Positions 51,271 to 58,950 of a DNA stretch of 64,000 bases are shown here, piece by piece. Position numbers and translations under genes: made by a program. The notes beneath the pieces were generated by a model that saw only the letters and a program-made list of their open reading frames with translations, was not told the origin of the DNA and did not search any database. This stretch comes from Prochlorococcus sp. AG-347-J14 (GTDB lineage Bacteria > Cyanobacteriota > Cyanobacteriia > PCC-6307 > Cyanobiaceae). The stretch lies in the NCBI GenBank assembly GCA_003281505.1, contig QCBU01000003.1, positions 1 through 64,000 of the forward strand. Reading direction: 5' to 3'. Every line of letters starts with the position of its first letter. Position 1 is the first letter of the stretch.

Positions 51271-52263
51271 ATGACTAAAACATTTAAAGTAGCTGCTGCT
51301 CAAGTTAAACCAGTACTTTTTGACTTAAATGGCTCATTGAATAAAGTACTTTTAAAGATCCAAGAGGCAGCTACAAAAAATGTAAAATTGATAGTCTTTC
51401 CCGAAACTTTTCTTCCTTACTACCCATATTTTTCATTTGTTGAGCCGCCAGTTCTCATGGGTAAATCTCATATGAAGCTATATGAGGAAGCAGTAGAGGT
51501 TCCGGGTCCAGTTACAGACATAGTTGGGAAATCAGCTAAAAAATATAACATCCAAGTTCTTCTAGGAGTTAATGAAATTGATGGTGGAAGTTTGTACAAT
51601 ACTCAAATTCTTTTCAACGAAAAAGGTGAAATTGTTTTAAAAAGAAGAAAAATAACTCCTACTTTTCACGAAAGAATGATTTGGGGTCAAGGTGATGGTT
51701 CAGGTTTAGAAGTTGTAGATACTCAACTTGGCAAGATAGGATCTTTGGCTTGTTGGGAGCACTATAACCCTTTAGCTAGATTTGCCCTTATGGCAAAAGG
51801 GGAACAAATACATTGTGCTCAATTTCCAGGTTCATTAGTTGGTCCAATATTTACAGAGCAAACTGCAGTAACAATGAGACATCACGCTTTAGAAGCAGGC
51901 TGTTTTGTGATTTGCTCAACAGGTTGGCTAGATCCTGAAGATTATAAAAAAATAACGCCCGAAACCAATCTTCACAAAGCATTTCAGGGAGGATGTCACA
52001 CAGCAATTATCAGTCCAGAAGGCAAGTATTTGGCAGGGCCGCTTGATGAAGGAGAAGGATTAGCCATAGCAGAAATTAATTTATCACTTATTACAAAAAG
52101 GAAGAGAATGATGGATAGTGTTGGTCACTACAGTCGTCCAGATCTTCTTTCTCTAAAACTAAATACATCTCCCAACAAGGTATTTGAGATATCAAATGAA
52201 AAAGATTTCATACCAAAAGATCTAACTAAAAAAGACTATTTAGAGGAAATCAATCATGTCTGA
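51271..52263 (+). CDS. Nit6803-type nitrilase
   Basis: 330 residues. Catalytic triad in place: E45 (FPETFLPYYPYF), K127 (LKRRKITPTFHERMIWG) and C161 (LACWEHYNPLARFALMAKGEQIH). Hydrolyses nitriles to carboxylate and ammonia; orthologues in other Nit1C clusters are linked to cyanide or nitrile use. Overlaps the radical SAM gene by 8 bases. Confidence 0.95.
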   Translation: MTKTFKVAAAQVKPVLFDLNGSLNKVLLKIQEAATKNVKLIVFPETFLPYYPYFSFVEPPVLMGKSHMKLYEEAVEVPGPVTDIVGKSAKKYNIQVLLGVNEIDGGSLYNTQILFNEKGEIVLKRRKITPTFHERMIWGQGDGSGLEVVDTQLGKIGSLACWEHYNPLARFALMAKGEQIHCAQFPGSLVGPIFTEQTAVTMRHHALEAGCFVICSTGWLDPEDYKKITPETNLHKAFQGGCHTAIISPEGKYLAGPLDEGEGLAIAEINLSLITKRKRMMDSVGHYSRPDLLSLKLNTSPNKVFEISNEKDFIPKDLTKKDYLEEINHV

Positions 52264-53344
52264 ACTAGGTAAAATTATTACTGAGTTACAAGTTAATGGG
52301 ATAAGTTCCACGCCTAAAAAGGGAAACAGGGGTAGGAAAGGAGGCGCTGGTCCATCAGATCATAGAGCTTTAACAATTGAAGGGAAGACTGTAATGGTAC
52401 CAGTTTATAATCACGTATCTAAAAAATCTAATTATCAACTTTCAGATGAATCTGACGGACAATTTATTCTCCAAAATAGTGAAGATTCAAATATCAAGGA
52501 ATTATCTACCACAAAAGAACCAAGTTTTTATTCTTTAAAAACAAAAGATGGTATACCTTATAAATCGATTGCTCTTCTTCATAGCAAGGATGTATTAGCT
52601 ACAACTATTCTTCAAAAATGTATTCGTTTCAAACATAGAGAAGAATCTTGCCAGTTTTGTGCAATAGAACAATCTTTGGAAAACGAACAAACCGTTGTAA
52701 GAAAAACTCCAGATCAAATAGCTGAAGTTGCAGAAGCAGCTGTAAGACTTGATGGAATAAAGCAATTAGTAATGACGACGGGGACCCCAAACAGTAGTGA
52801 TAGGGGAGCAAGAATAATGGCAGAATCAGCAAAGGCTGTTAAGGCTAAAGTTGATATTCCAATTCAAGGTCAATGCGAACCGCCTGATAATCCAATTTGG
52901 TTTCAAAAAATGAAAGACTCAGGTGTTGACAGTTTAGGTATGCATTTAGAGGTTGTGGAGGAGAAGATAAGAAAAAAAATTCTTCCCGGCAAATCTGAAA
53001 TTTCTCTTGAAAGATACTATAAAGCCTTCGAAGAAAGTGTCTCAGTTTTCGGAAGAGGGGAAGTTTCTACATATTTATTAGCTGGACTAGGGGATAGCAA
53101 AGAATCCCTAATAAATTGCAGTAAGAAGTTAATATCCATAGGAGTTTATCCTTTCATAGTTCCATTCGTGCCAATAGCAGGAACTCCTCTGGAACATCAC
53201 CCCTCTCCTAGCACTGATTTCATGATTGATATTTATCAATCAGTATCTCAATTACTAAATGAAGGCAACATAAAATCTGATGAAATGTCCGCTGGTTGTG
53301 CCAAATGCGGTGCCTGCTCAGCTTTATCACTATTTGAGAGTTAA
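52256..53344 (+). CDS. MSMEG_0568-family radical SAM protein
   Basis: 362 residues. The [4Fe-4S] cysteines are C122, C132 and C135 (KCIRFKHREESCQFCAIEQ), a CX9CX2C spacing rather than the standard CX3CX2C. TIM-barrel elements follow (QLVMTTGTPNSSDRG, IPIQGQCEPP), and a second Cys group CAKCGACS lies near the C-terminus. The N-terminus RGRKGGAGPSDHR is distinctive for the family. Probably modifies or makes the natural nitrile substrate (inference). Confidence 0.92.
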   Translation: MSELGKIITELQVNGISSTPKKGNRGRKGGAGPSDHRALTIEGKTVMVPVYNHVSKKSNYQLSDESDGQFILQNSEDSNIKELSTTKEPSFYSLKTKDGIPYKSIALLHSKDVLATTILQKCIRFKHREESCQFCAIEQSLENEQTVVRKTPDQIAEVAEAAVRLDGIKQLVMTTGTPNSSDRGARIMAESAKAVKAKVDIPIQGQCEPPDNPIWFQKMKDSGVDSLGMHLEVVEEKIRKKILPGKSEISLERYYKAFEESVSVFGRGEVSTYLLAGLGDSKESLINCSKKLISIGVYPFIVPFVPIAGTPLEHHPSPSTDFMIDIYQSVSQLLNEGNIKSDEMSAGCAKCGACSALSLFES

Positions 53345-53349
53345 AAATT

Positions 53350-53988
53350 ATGTTTTTTATTGACCCCTCAAGTGAGGATATTGGTAGAAGCTTTAGCTCT
53401 GCTCCTTACTATTTCACACCATCTGTAAGATCAGGTATTGGAATTGAAGAAGAAGATTTTATGATATCTCCAAGTTCAAATTCAGAAAACTTTTCATTTC
53501 ATTTGCTTGAAGATGATTCTCCCCTTATCAAAGATTACTGGGAATTACGAAAGAAAATATTTTGCGAAGAACAAAATATTTTTGCTGAATCTGACATTGA
53601 TGAAATTGATCAAGATGCATACCCAATAGTTTCTTTGAATTCTGGATATAGCACCAAAGAGAGAGTCGTTGGCGTAGTGAGAATTTACGAAACAGAAAAA
53701 AGACAATGGTATGGGGGGAGACTAGGTGTTGATTCTGTTTTCCGTAAATTCAACCAAATAGGAAAAGGATTGATCTGGAAAGCAGTAACTACAGCAAATG
53801 GATGGGGTTGCGATCAATTTTTAGCAACTGTTCAGATCCAAAATGTGAGTTTTTTTAGACGCCTCAAATGGAAATCAATTAAACAAATAGAAATCAAGGG
53901 AATAAAACATCACCTAATGGAAGCTGACTTAAATTATTACAAGCCTTCAAAATTAAGTAGACCAGGTTGGTATCTAGTGAAAAAGTGA
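53350..53988 (+). CDS. MSMEG_0567/Sll0786 family GNAT N-acetyltransferase
   Basis: 212 residues. GNAT fold with DYWELRKKIFCEEQNIF, VVGVVRIYETEKRQWYGGRLGVDSVFRK and RLKWKSIKQIEIKGIKHHLMEADL. The acetyl-CoA loop is present in shortened form (FNQIGKGLIWKAV). Acceptor unknown. Five bases after the radical SAM stop, 9 before the AIR-synthase-like gene. Confidence 0.9.
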   Translation: MFFIDPSSEDIGRSFSSAPYYFTPSVRSGIGIEEEDFMISPSSNSENFSFHLLEDDSPLIKDYWELRKKIFCEEQNIFAESDIDEIDQDAYPIVSLNSGYSTKERVVGVVRIYETEKRQWYGGRLGVDSVFRKFNQIGKGLIWKAVTTANGWGCDQFLATVQIQNVSFFRRLKWKSIKQIEIKGIKHHLMEADLNYYKPSKLSRPGWYLVKK

Positions 53989-53997
53989 CCACATAAA

Positions 53998-54975
53998 ATG
54001 TTAGATAAACTTATCAAAAAATTGCAAACGCATAGTGGCATTGAATCTAAAAAAGATATTCAAAGTGCTGCAAAAACTTTCTCACATAGCCCATTCAGCG
54101 AACTTGGCAAATCTGCAATGCTTGGAGATGATGCAGCAGTAATTCCACAACAATCAGGCTTGTTATTAATGGCTAGTGAAGGAATTAGTCCAAGCTTAGT
54201 AGAAAAAGAACCGTGGTTCGCAGGTTGGAGCAGCGTATTAGTAAATATCAGTGACATCACTGCAATGGGTGGGAAGCCCATAGCTTTAGTAAATAGTATT
54301 TGGAGTGAAAATAATTTAGAAAAACACAATAAAATTCTTTCTGGTATGAGTTTTGCCTGTGAAAAATTTAATGTCCCAATGGTGGGTGGTCACTCAAATC
54401 AAAAAAGTCCATATTTTGCTTTATCCGTATCAATTCTTGGACTTATAGAAGGTCCTATACTTTCTTCAAGGTTCGCAGATTCTGGAGATGAATTATGGAT
54501 AATAGCGAATAAAGATGGATATTTTTTTAAAGATTATCCATTCTGGGATGCGGCTACAAAAGCCCCGGCAACTTTACTTAAAAAACATTTTTCATTGATA
54601 CCTTTACTTGCTAAAAAAAATATTATTCATGCAGCCAAAGACATTAGCATGGGAGGTATTACAGGAACTGCTGTTATGTTTGCTGAATCTGCAGGAAAAA
54701 AAATTGTAATTGATATTGAAAAAATTGAGCGTCCTAAAGGAGTATCAGAATTTGACTGGCTTACATGTTTCCCAAGCTATGGTTTTCTTTGTGCTATCAA
54801 GCCAGATAAAGCTAATTTTTTAAAGGATGCTTTAGGACCATATGAAGAACTTATTTGTTGTCATATCGGCAACTTTAATGATGGTAATAGTAGTGTTTAT
54901 ATCAAAAATTCAAATGGAGCAGAATTACTTTGGGAAGAGGATACTCCTCTCACTGGATTTACTCATATAAATTAA
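53998..54975 (+). CDS. Sll0787-family AIR synthase-related protein
   Basis: 325 residues of the PurM/ThiL/SelD ATP-dependent fold: LGDDAAVIPQQSGLLLMASEGISPSLVEKEPWFAGWSSVLVNISDITAMGGKPIALVNSIW, then MVGGHSNQKSPY and KDISMGGITGTAVMFAESAG. It would phosphorylate a carboxyl or amide oxygen of an unknown substrate. It cannot replace PurM. Confidence 0.92.
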   Translation: MLDKLIKKLQTHSGIESKKDIQSAAKTFSHSPFSELGKSAMLGDDAAVIPQQSGLLLMASEGISPSLVEKEPWFAGWSSVLVNISDITAMGGKPIALVNSIWSENNLEKHNKILSGMSFACEKFNVPMVGGHSNQKSPYFALSVSILGLIEGPILSSRFADSGDELWIIANKDGYFFKDYPFWDAATKAPATLLKKHFSLIPLLAKKNIIHAAKDISMGGITGTAVMFAESAGKKIVIDIEKIERPKGVSEFDWLTCFPSYGFLCAIKPDKANFLKDALGPYEELICCHIGNFNDGNSSVYIKNSNGAELLWEEDTPLTGFTHIN

Positions 54976-55034
54976 ATCAACAATGCACCAATCAATTAAG
55001 ATTTTTATATTAAAAACAAAGGGTACTAGAAAAA

Positions 55035-55310
55035 ATGCCTGAAATTAATTTTCAATTAAATTTACCAGATGGTAAAAAAAAATCTCTATATTCACCCTCT
55101 ACGGTAATTCTTAAATATTTAAAACCTGGAGATTCTTTAAAGATTTCAGATTTTAAGTCTCTTGCAATTCAAGCTTTGCATGAGGCTTCCGAAAAAGTAA
55201 GAGCAAAATATGGTTTTGCATGCACTAGAACTTTAGAAGAGGAAGAAAAAATACTAAGTTGGATTTCTAATTATGATCCTGACCAATTTATTTCAATATC
55301 AAAGGAATAA
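55035..55310 (+). CDS. MSMEG_0570-family nitrogen starvation response protein
   Basis: 91 residues: MPEINFQLNLPDGKKKSLYS, VILKYLKPGDSLKISDFKSLAIQALHEASEKVRAKYGFACT, closing the Nit1C cluster. The C-terminal KYGFACTRTLEEEEKIL is typical. Function unknown; it may be a binding or carrier partner of the cluster enzymes. Confidence 0.92.
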   Translation: MPEINFQLNLPDGKKKSLYSPSTVILKYLKPGDSLKISDFKSLAIQALHEASEKVRAKYGFACTRTLEEEEKILSWISNYDPDQFISISKE

Positions 55311-55348
55311 GCTAATAAGAATTAGTTCTACTAAAAAAAGAAGACTAA

Positions 55349-55498
55349 ATGAAACGTTTCCTACTAACTCCTATATTTAAAGCTTTTAAAAAGAGAACTT
55401 TTTTCTCATCTCTTGAACAGAATAATTGCCCAGTTTATGATGCTGAGGAGATAAAAAAGCAAGAACAAACAGAAGCTATTAAAAAGTTATATCCGTAA
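55349..55498 (+). CDS. small basic protein
   Basis: 49 residues: MKRFLLTPIFKAFKKRTFFS, then SLEQNNCPVYDAEEIKKQEQTEAIKKLYP. Lies just before repeat A and ends in the same 'KKLYP' tail type as other small proteins here. Soluble. Confidence 0.6.
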   Translation: MKRFLLTPIFKAFKKRTFFSSLEQNNCPVYDAEEIKKQEQTEAIKKLYP

Positions 55499-55552
55499 AA
55501 TTTCAAAAGAAATTTTAAATTCACATTTAACGATGTTAAACCATCATGTGGA

Positions 55553-55910
55553 CCCCATATACCCACCATCACTTTTATAAATGTGAACTTTCTTCGACCA
55601 ATATTGTTCGATAAACTAAATAAAATGCTTTAAATTTGGCTGAGTTACGAAAAAGTTAACAAAATGCCATGCCAGCATAATGCCAGCAGCACTATTTCCC
55701 GCAAACTATAAACTATGACTGAACCTAATTACTGGCTAATGAAAAGTGAGCCAGCTTGATATGACTAGGTTTCTCAAATTTTCTTAAATATTATTCTAGC
55801 AAAATTCTAGCAAAACTAATAAATATAAAGCATCCATTGAGGTAAAGATTTAGCATAATTTGTGATTGACAGTCGATCTAAACTTAGAGGGATAAAACCC
55901 TCTTTTTTTT
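55553..55910 (+). repeat. island repeat A: EVE-gene 5' end, 23-bp core, 11-bp doublets, terminator
   Basis: Order: CCCCATATACCC..ATCACTTTT (55553); a tandem 11-bp pair (55670-55691, TGCCAGCAtaa/TGCCAGCAgca); ATG 55715 with a truncated frame MTEPNYWLMKSEPA then TGA; the 23-bp core 55732-55754 with perfect arms CTGGCT/AGCCAG and an 11-bp spacer AATGAAAAGTG; a second, exact 11-bp pair TTCTAGCAAAA x2 (55794-55815); GATTGACAGTCGATCTAAAC (55864); and terminator AGAGGG-ATAAAA-CCCTCT + T7 (55886-55910). The truncated frame equals the start of EVE-domain proteins. Confidence 0.8.
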
Positions 55911-55911
55911 G

Positions 55912-56100
55912 ATGAGAAACAAATTTAAAAGATCAGCTTTTTTTGATATGTCTGATGACCTTTTCTATCGAATATCATTAATAGGATTTTTAGTTGTTTT
56001 TAGCTCAATGGTATTTTTCCTAACGAAATATAGAGAAAAAAAAGTTAATAATATAAGCCAGATCTCCATAACTGAAAAAATTAAATTTTTAAAGCATTGA
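55912..56100 (+). CDS. small one-helix membrane protein
   Basis: 62 residues from ATG 55912: MRNKFKRSAFFDMSDDLFYR, helix ISLIGFLVVFSSMVFFLTKY, tail REKKVNNISQISITEKIKFL. First gene after the repeat A terminator. Its stop overlaps the start of the next gene (TTGATG), so the two are coupled. Confidence 0.6.
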   Translation: MRNKFKRSAFFDMSDDLFYRISLIGFLVVFSSMVFFLTKYREKKVNNISQISITEKIKFLKH

Positions 56101-56456
56101 TGCAAAGATTTATAATTTCACCGTTATTTGCTTTATCTAGGTTTTTTATAAATATTTACGGAATATTTTTAAAGTTTTTTCTTCAATTAAATGGTGGTTA
56201 TTGGTCAAGAATTGGTTTAGCCGAAAATATAACAGAGGAAAGAATAAAAAAACGAAGATTATATATCCTGCCTTTTTATATTCTTCTAGCTTTATTGTTT
56301 GGATTACTATCTGCTCTATATTGGTATTTTGTTATTCTCCATGTGCCACTTTCAATAGAAAGATATTTAAGTCCATTGAATAACAATATTGCTTTAATAA
56401 TTGCTTTTGCTACTTTCTTTGGTTGGCTTTATATTCTTTGTAAAACAAACAAATAA
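56100..56456 (+). CDS. hypothetical membrane protein
   Basis: 118 residues, three helices: FIISPLFALSRFFINIYGIFLKFFL, LYILPFYILLALLFGLLSALYWYFVI, and NIALIIAFATFFGWLYILC. Polar segment LNGGYWSRIGLAENITEERIKKRR in between. Coupled to the upstream one-helix gene. Not recognised. Confidence 0.65.
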   Translation: MQRFIISPLFALSRFFINIYGIFLKFFLQLNGGYWSRIGLAENITEERIKKRRLYILPFYILLALLFGLLSALYWYFVILHVPLSIERYLSPLNNNIALIIAFATFFGWLYILCKTNK

Positions 56457-56531
56457 AATGCTTACTGAGAGATGATGTGGTCCGAGGATTAAAGATCTAA
56501 TTAATCATTATTAAATCATTCTTAAGGATTC

Positions 56532-56684
56532 ATGCAAAATATTTGTGACCGATTAATTTATATATACGACAGTTCTGGTGATCGACTCGACCAAGGTTGA
56601 CCAACTAGATCTTCACTAATCCATGGTCTGCAATACCAAGGTAATTTTAACTTATCTAACCTTTACGGAAAGAAAGTTAAGTGA
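56532..56684 (+). pseudogene. small gene interrupted by an in-frame TGA
   Basis: The frame MQNICDRLIYIYDSSGDRLD QG stops at TGA (56598-56600) but continues open in the same frame for 27 more codons (PTRSSLIHGLQYQGNFNLSN LYGKKVK) to a second TGA at 56682. Both parts read as ordinary protein, so a single nonsense change probably split a 50-residue gene. Alternatively only the 22-residue peptide is made. Confidence 0.4.
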
Positions 56685-56843
56685 TCAGAAATTAAACTTC
56701 CGGGATTGATTCTGAACTATCTTAAAAATAAAGTCGTTTGTAAAGCATGAAGAAGTGAGTAATCACTTTTACTTTCAAAACTAATTTCTAAGAAAATTCT
56801 TAATCTGATTATTAAATAGATCTCCTTTCTGTCGTCACCATTT

Positions 56844-56873
56844 AAAAAAAGACCTGTAAAAGGGTCTTTTTTT
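56844..56873. terminator. bidirectional terminator-like hairpin
   Basis: AAAAAAAGACC (56844-56854) - TGTAAAAG - GGTCTTTTTTT (56863-56873): an 11-bp stem with A/T runs at both ends, able to terminate transcripts from either side. The minus-strand gene at 56925 ends 52 bases away. Confidence 0.75.
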
Positions 56874-56924
56874 ATGTCTTAAATTTTATTTATTGACTGT
56901 TAATCCACAAATAATTAAATATTT

Positions 56925-57056
56925 TTATCTCGCTCTTTCGCGATCAGTTAATGCTTTTTCAAAAGTAAAAAAGAAAGTACAAATACTATTCAATGCAACC
57001 AACAAAAGAACTACTGATCTTCCATGTTGATTTAATTGAAGTGATCTTTGAGTCAT
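56925..57056 (-). CDS. small one-helix membrane protein
   Basis: 43 residues: MTQRSLQLNQHGRSVVLLLV helix continuing ALNSICTFFFTF, tail EKALTDRERAR. Starts 4 bases after the stop of the 57061 gene, so co-transcribed with it. No family recognised. Confidence 0.6.
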   Translation of the reverse strand: MTQRSLQLNQHGRSVVLLLVALNSICTFFFTFEKALTDRERAR

Positions 57057-57060
57057 ACTC

Positions 57061-57243
57061 TTAATAATCTTCATTGTAATCGGATGGACTACCAGTTAAA
57101 GAACAAACAACTGATTCCTCTTTCTTCATTTCTTTTATTTCCATTATTGGTCTGCCCATTTTCTTAAGAACATCTATATCTTCTTTAGTCTGACAACGAG
57201 CAATTATGTTTCCTTTTTGATCAAAGCAACTGTAGTAAGTCAT
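57061..57243 (-). CDS. small conserved protein
   Basis: 60 residues: MTYYSCFDQKGNIIARCQTK (a short beta meander with two Cys), then EDIDVLKKMGRPIMEIKEMK and KEESVVCSLTGSPSDYNEDY. The balanced alpha/beta pattern and coupling to the 56925 gene support it. Function unknown. Confidence 0.7.
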   Translation of the reverse strand: MTYYSCFDQKGNIIARCQTKEDIDVLKKMGRPIMEIKEMKKEESVVCSLTGSPSDYNEDY

Positions 57244-57366
57244 TTTATTAAATGCAATTTAAAGTTTATGGTTGATTTCAGTTGTAGCAACGCAACCGAC
57301 TCATGACAACCATATTTCTAATCTAGGTCAGCCATATATTTAAATGGCAAAAAAAACATACCTCTT

Positions 57367-57469
57367 TCCGTACCTAAATGTTCCTCAAACCGCACACATT
57401 AGATACGCAGTGTTTTAATCAAATCAATTAGAACAAAGAGGTAGTTAACAAATATTCAAAGGAGAATTT
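57367..57469 (+). pseudogene. decayed TAHI segment / conserved leader upstream of the 57470 gene
   Basis: Gapless alignment with 37927-38020: TCCGTAC, GTTCCTC, AACCGCACACAT and TCAAAT.AATTAGAAC fall at the same offsets. In translation it reads NVPQTAHIRYAVF, stop, SNQLEQRGS, stop, against FVPLTAHIQLEIYHSNELERRCS in the other copy. The preserved frame but present stops indicate a former N-terminal coding segment, or a sequence now conserved as a leader. Confidence 0.55.
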
Positions 57470-57607
57470 ATGAGTGGAGATTTTGAGACTCTTGAAATTA
57501 ATCAACCCAAAATTAAATATTTAAAACAAGAAGACAATACAGAATGGTTAGACAAATTAATTAATAATATTGAGGACATGAAAAACAAGATATCAAAAGA
57601 TTCTTAG
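57470..57607 (+). CDS. small protein of the NTxWLDxLIN family
   Basis: 45 residues behind AAAGGAGAA: MSGDFETLEINQPKIKYLKQ then EDNTEWLDKLINNIEDMKNK ISKDS. The conserved helix is shared with the proteins at 46644 and 47582. The leader is related to that of the CP12-like gene at 38021, although the proteins differ. Confidence 0.7.
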   Translation: MSGDFETLEINQPKIKYLKQEDNTEWLDKLINNIEDMKNKISKDS

Positions 57608-57740
57608 AAATCTAAGAAAGAAACTTTTTTTTGATCTTTAGTTTGAATAAGAAGCAATTCTAAAAAGAATTTAAATTTTGTATTTAAGGTTACCTCTTTT
57701 TTGTGAGCATTATTCAGAATAAGAGTCCGACTATTTTTTT

Positions 57741-57884
57741 ATGAAAAAAAATTTAGATGAAAATTCTTATGAAAAAAGAATTGAAAATATAGAAAAAGGA
57801 AGATCTTATTTAAAAAGTAATGGATTTTTTAAATCAAAGTCCAATTTATTCGAAGACATACAAAAGTTTATTTACAAAAGGTAA
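57741..57884 (+). CDS. small charged helical protein
   Basis: 47 residues: MKKNLDENSYEKRIENIEKG then RSYLKSNGFFKSKSNLFEDI QKFIYKR. Soluble, lysine-rich. No family recognised. Confidence 0.5.
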   Translation: MKKNLDENSYEKRIENIEKGRSYLKSNGFFKSKSNLFEDIQKFIYKR

Positions 57885-58000
57885 TTTAAATAAATTTTTA
57901 CTTTTGATTAATTAAATCTCTCCATAAGCAAGCCATCACATAAAAGAAAGAAAGACTTGAAAAGGTTAGGAGAAAAAAAGAATGGGTCAATTTTCTATAA

Positions 58001-58105
58001 CTAAATTAATCCAAATGATCCTGCAGTAAAATTAACAGCAACAAAGAATACTAATTCGATTAAATCTCTTGGTGCAGAGTTCATAAATAAACCGATTTGA
58101 GTCAT
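58001..58105 (-). CDS. short hydrophobic protein
   Basis: 34 residues: MTQIGLFMNSAPRDLIELVF then FVAVNFTAGSFGLI. Moderately hydrophobic helix after a polar start. Directly downstream (4 bases) of the 58110 gene on the same strand. Confidence 0.4.
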   Translation of the reverse strand: MTQIGLFMNSAPRDLIELVFFVAVNFTAGSFGLI

Positions 58106-58109
58106 AATT

Positions 58110-58304
58110 TTATGACTTGAGAGAATCTCTTAAATCAAACTTTTCAGCTTTTTCAATTTGACACTCAGTATCATCTTCAGCGCATTTGATTTCAGCTTTT
58201 TTGTTCATGTGGCTACTACAACCGCCAGCTATAACTGGTAAACCGGTTGTAGCCGTAAAACCAGTTAAACATGCAAATGCGATATAAGGAAAAAGTCTTT
58301 TCAT
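58110..58304 (-). CDS. small exported Cys-containing protein
   Basis: 64 residues. Signal peptide MKRLFPYIAFACLTGFTATT with a possible lipobox or cleavage before GGCSSHMNKK. The mature part KAEIKCAEDDTECQIEKAEKFDLRDSLKS is acidic with C-x6-C. Periplasmic. Not recognised. Confidence 0.65.
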   Translation of the reverse strand: MKRLFPYIAFACLTGFTATTGLPVIAGGCSSHMNKKAEIKCAEDDTECQIEKAEKFDLRDSLKS

Positions 58305-58425
58305 TTAATTGTTACTATATGTAAACTTATTATGTTGCATAAAAAGCCCAAGTGTGAGTAGCTGATAATTTGACAGAAATTTACGAAGTCATCTTGATGA
58401 TGTACTAGGATCGCGTGCACCCCAA

Positions 58426-58640
58426 CCCCATACCAAAAATCACTTTCCTAAAAAGATAATTTGATGGATAATTAACCTAGATTTGAACGTCTTTAATATT
58501 CTGTTCACATACCGTTCACACATTGTAATTTTCTTCTAAATTATTGATATGACTGACATTAATTACTGGCTAATGAAAAGTGATCCAGTCTAGATATTAC
58601 TAGAATTTCAAGAATTCTAAATTTTCTATTCACACTTTTA
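58426..58640 (+). repeat. island repeat B: EVE-gene 5' end, 23-bp core, 11-bp doublet
   Basis: CCCCATACCAAAAATCACTT (58426) opens the copy. A tandem 11-bp pair follows (58503-58524, GTTCACAtacc/GTTCACAcatt). ATG 58549 begins MTDINYWLMKSDPV then TAG; the 23-bp core is 58566-58588 (CTGGCT, spacer AATGAAAAGTG, ATCCAG: one arm position changed). TTCACACTTTTAC at 58629 corresponds to the CCACACTTTT of copy C. The GATTGACAG block and terminator are not found after this copy. Confidence 0.75.
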
Positions 58641-58866
58641 CAGACTAAAAAACAAACCGATATTGCGTTCGGTTCGAAGTAATAAAATCCGCAAACTATT
58701 AATCTCTTTTGATGAATAGCCTTTAAATAACAAAGACACAAAGCACAAAAACTACATTAAGTAGCAAGCTAAGTGTCTTGGAAGTAATCTTCATTAAGAA
58801 AAAAGGTTTTTGTACTCGTGTGCAGGAGTGCGGGGTTAACCTTGAAACCGCTAGGCTCAAGTCCTT

Positions 58867-58885
58867 ACAAAAAGGACAAGTCCTT
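58867..58885 (-). terminator. probable terminator of the metallophosphoesterase operon
   Basis: Read on the minus strand: AAGGAC-TT-GTCCTT followed by TTTGT. It lies 66 bases after the stop of the 58951 gene. The stem is short and the loop tight, so it may be assisted by the neighbouring GCGG/CCGC pairing at 58830-58852. Confidence 0.5.
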
Positions 58886-58950
58886 AGACCATTTATACCG
58901 ATAAAATATATTCACAACAAGTTTAGGGAACTTGATTCACTAGCTAAAAA

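Larger units (their letters stand above)
56457..56924. other. gap holding an interrupted frame and a bidirectional terminator
   Basis: Apart from the interrupted frame at 56532-56684 and the hairpin at 56844-56873, no coding or structured feature was seen. The stretch 56560-56650 is less AT-rich than its surroundings. Confidence 0.5.

Noticed and set aside
58668..58690. GGTTCGAA near repeat B as a tRNA T-arm remnant (attachment-site clue)
   Set aside because: The flanking bases do not pair as a T stem and no acceptor end follows; a chance octamer.
58559..58741. Minus-strand 60-residue open frame MCLCYLKAIHQKRL... across repeat B
   Set aside because: It is antisense to the EVE-like start and core, has an odd Cys/Phe-rich composition and no ribosome-binding site; best explained as a shadow.
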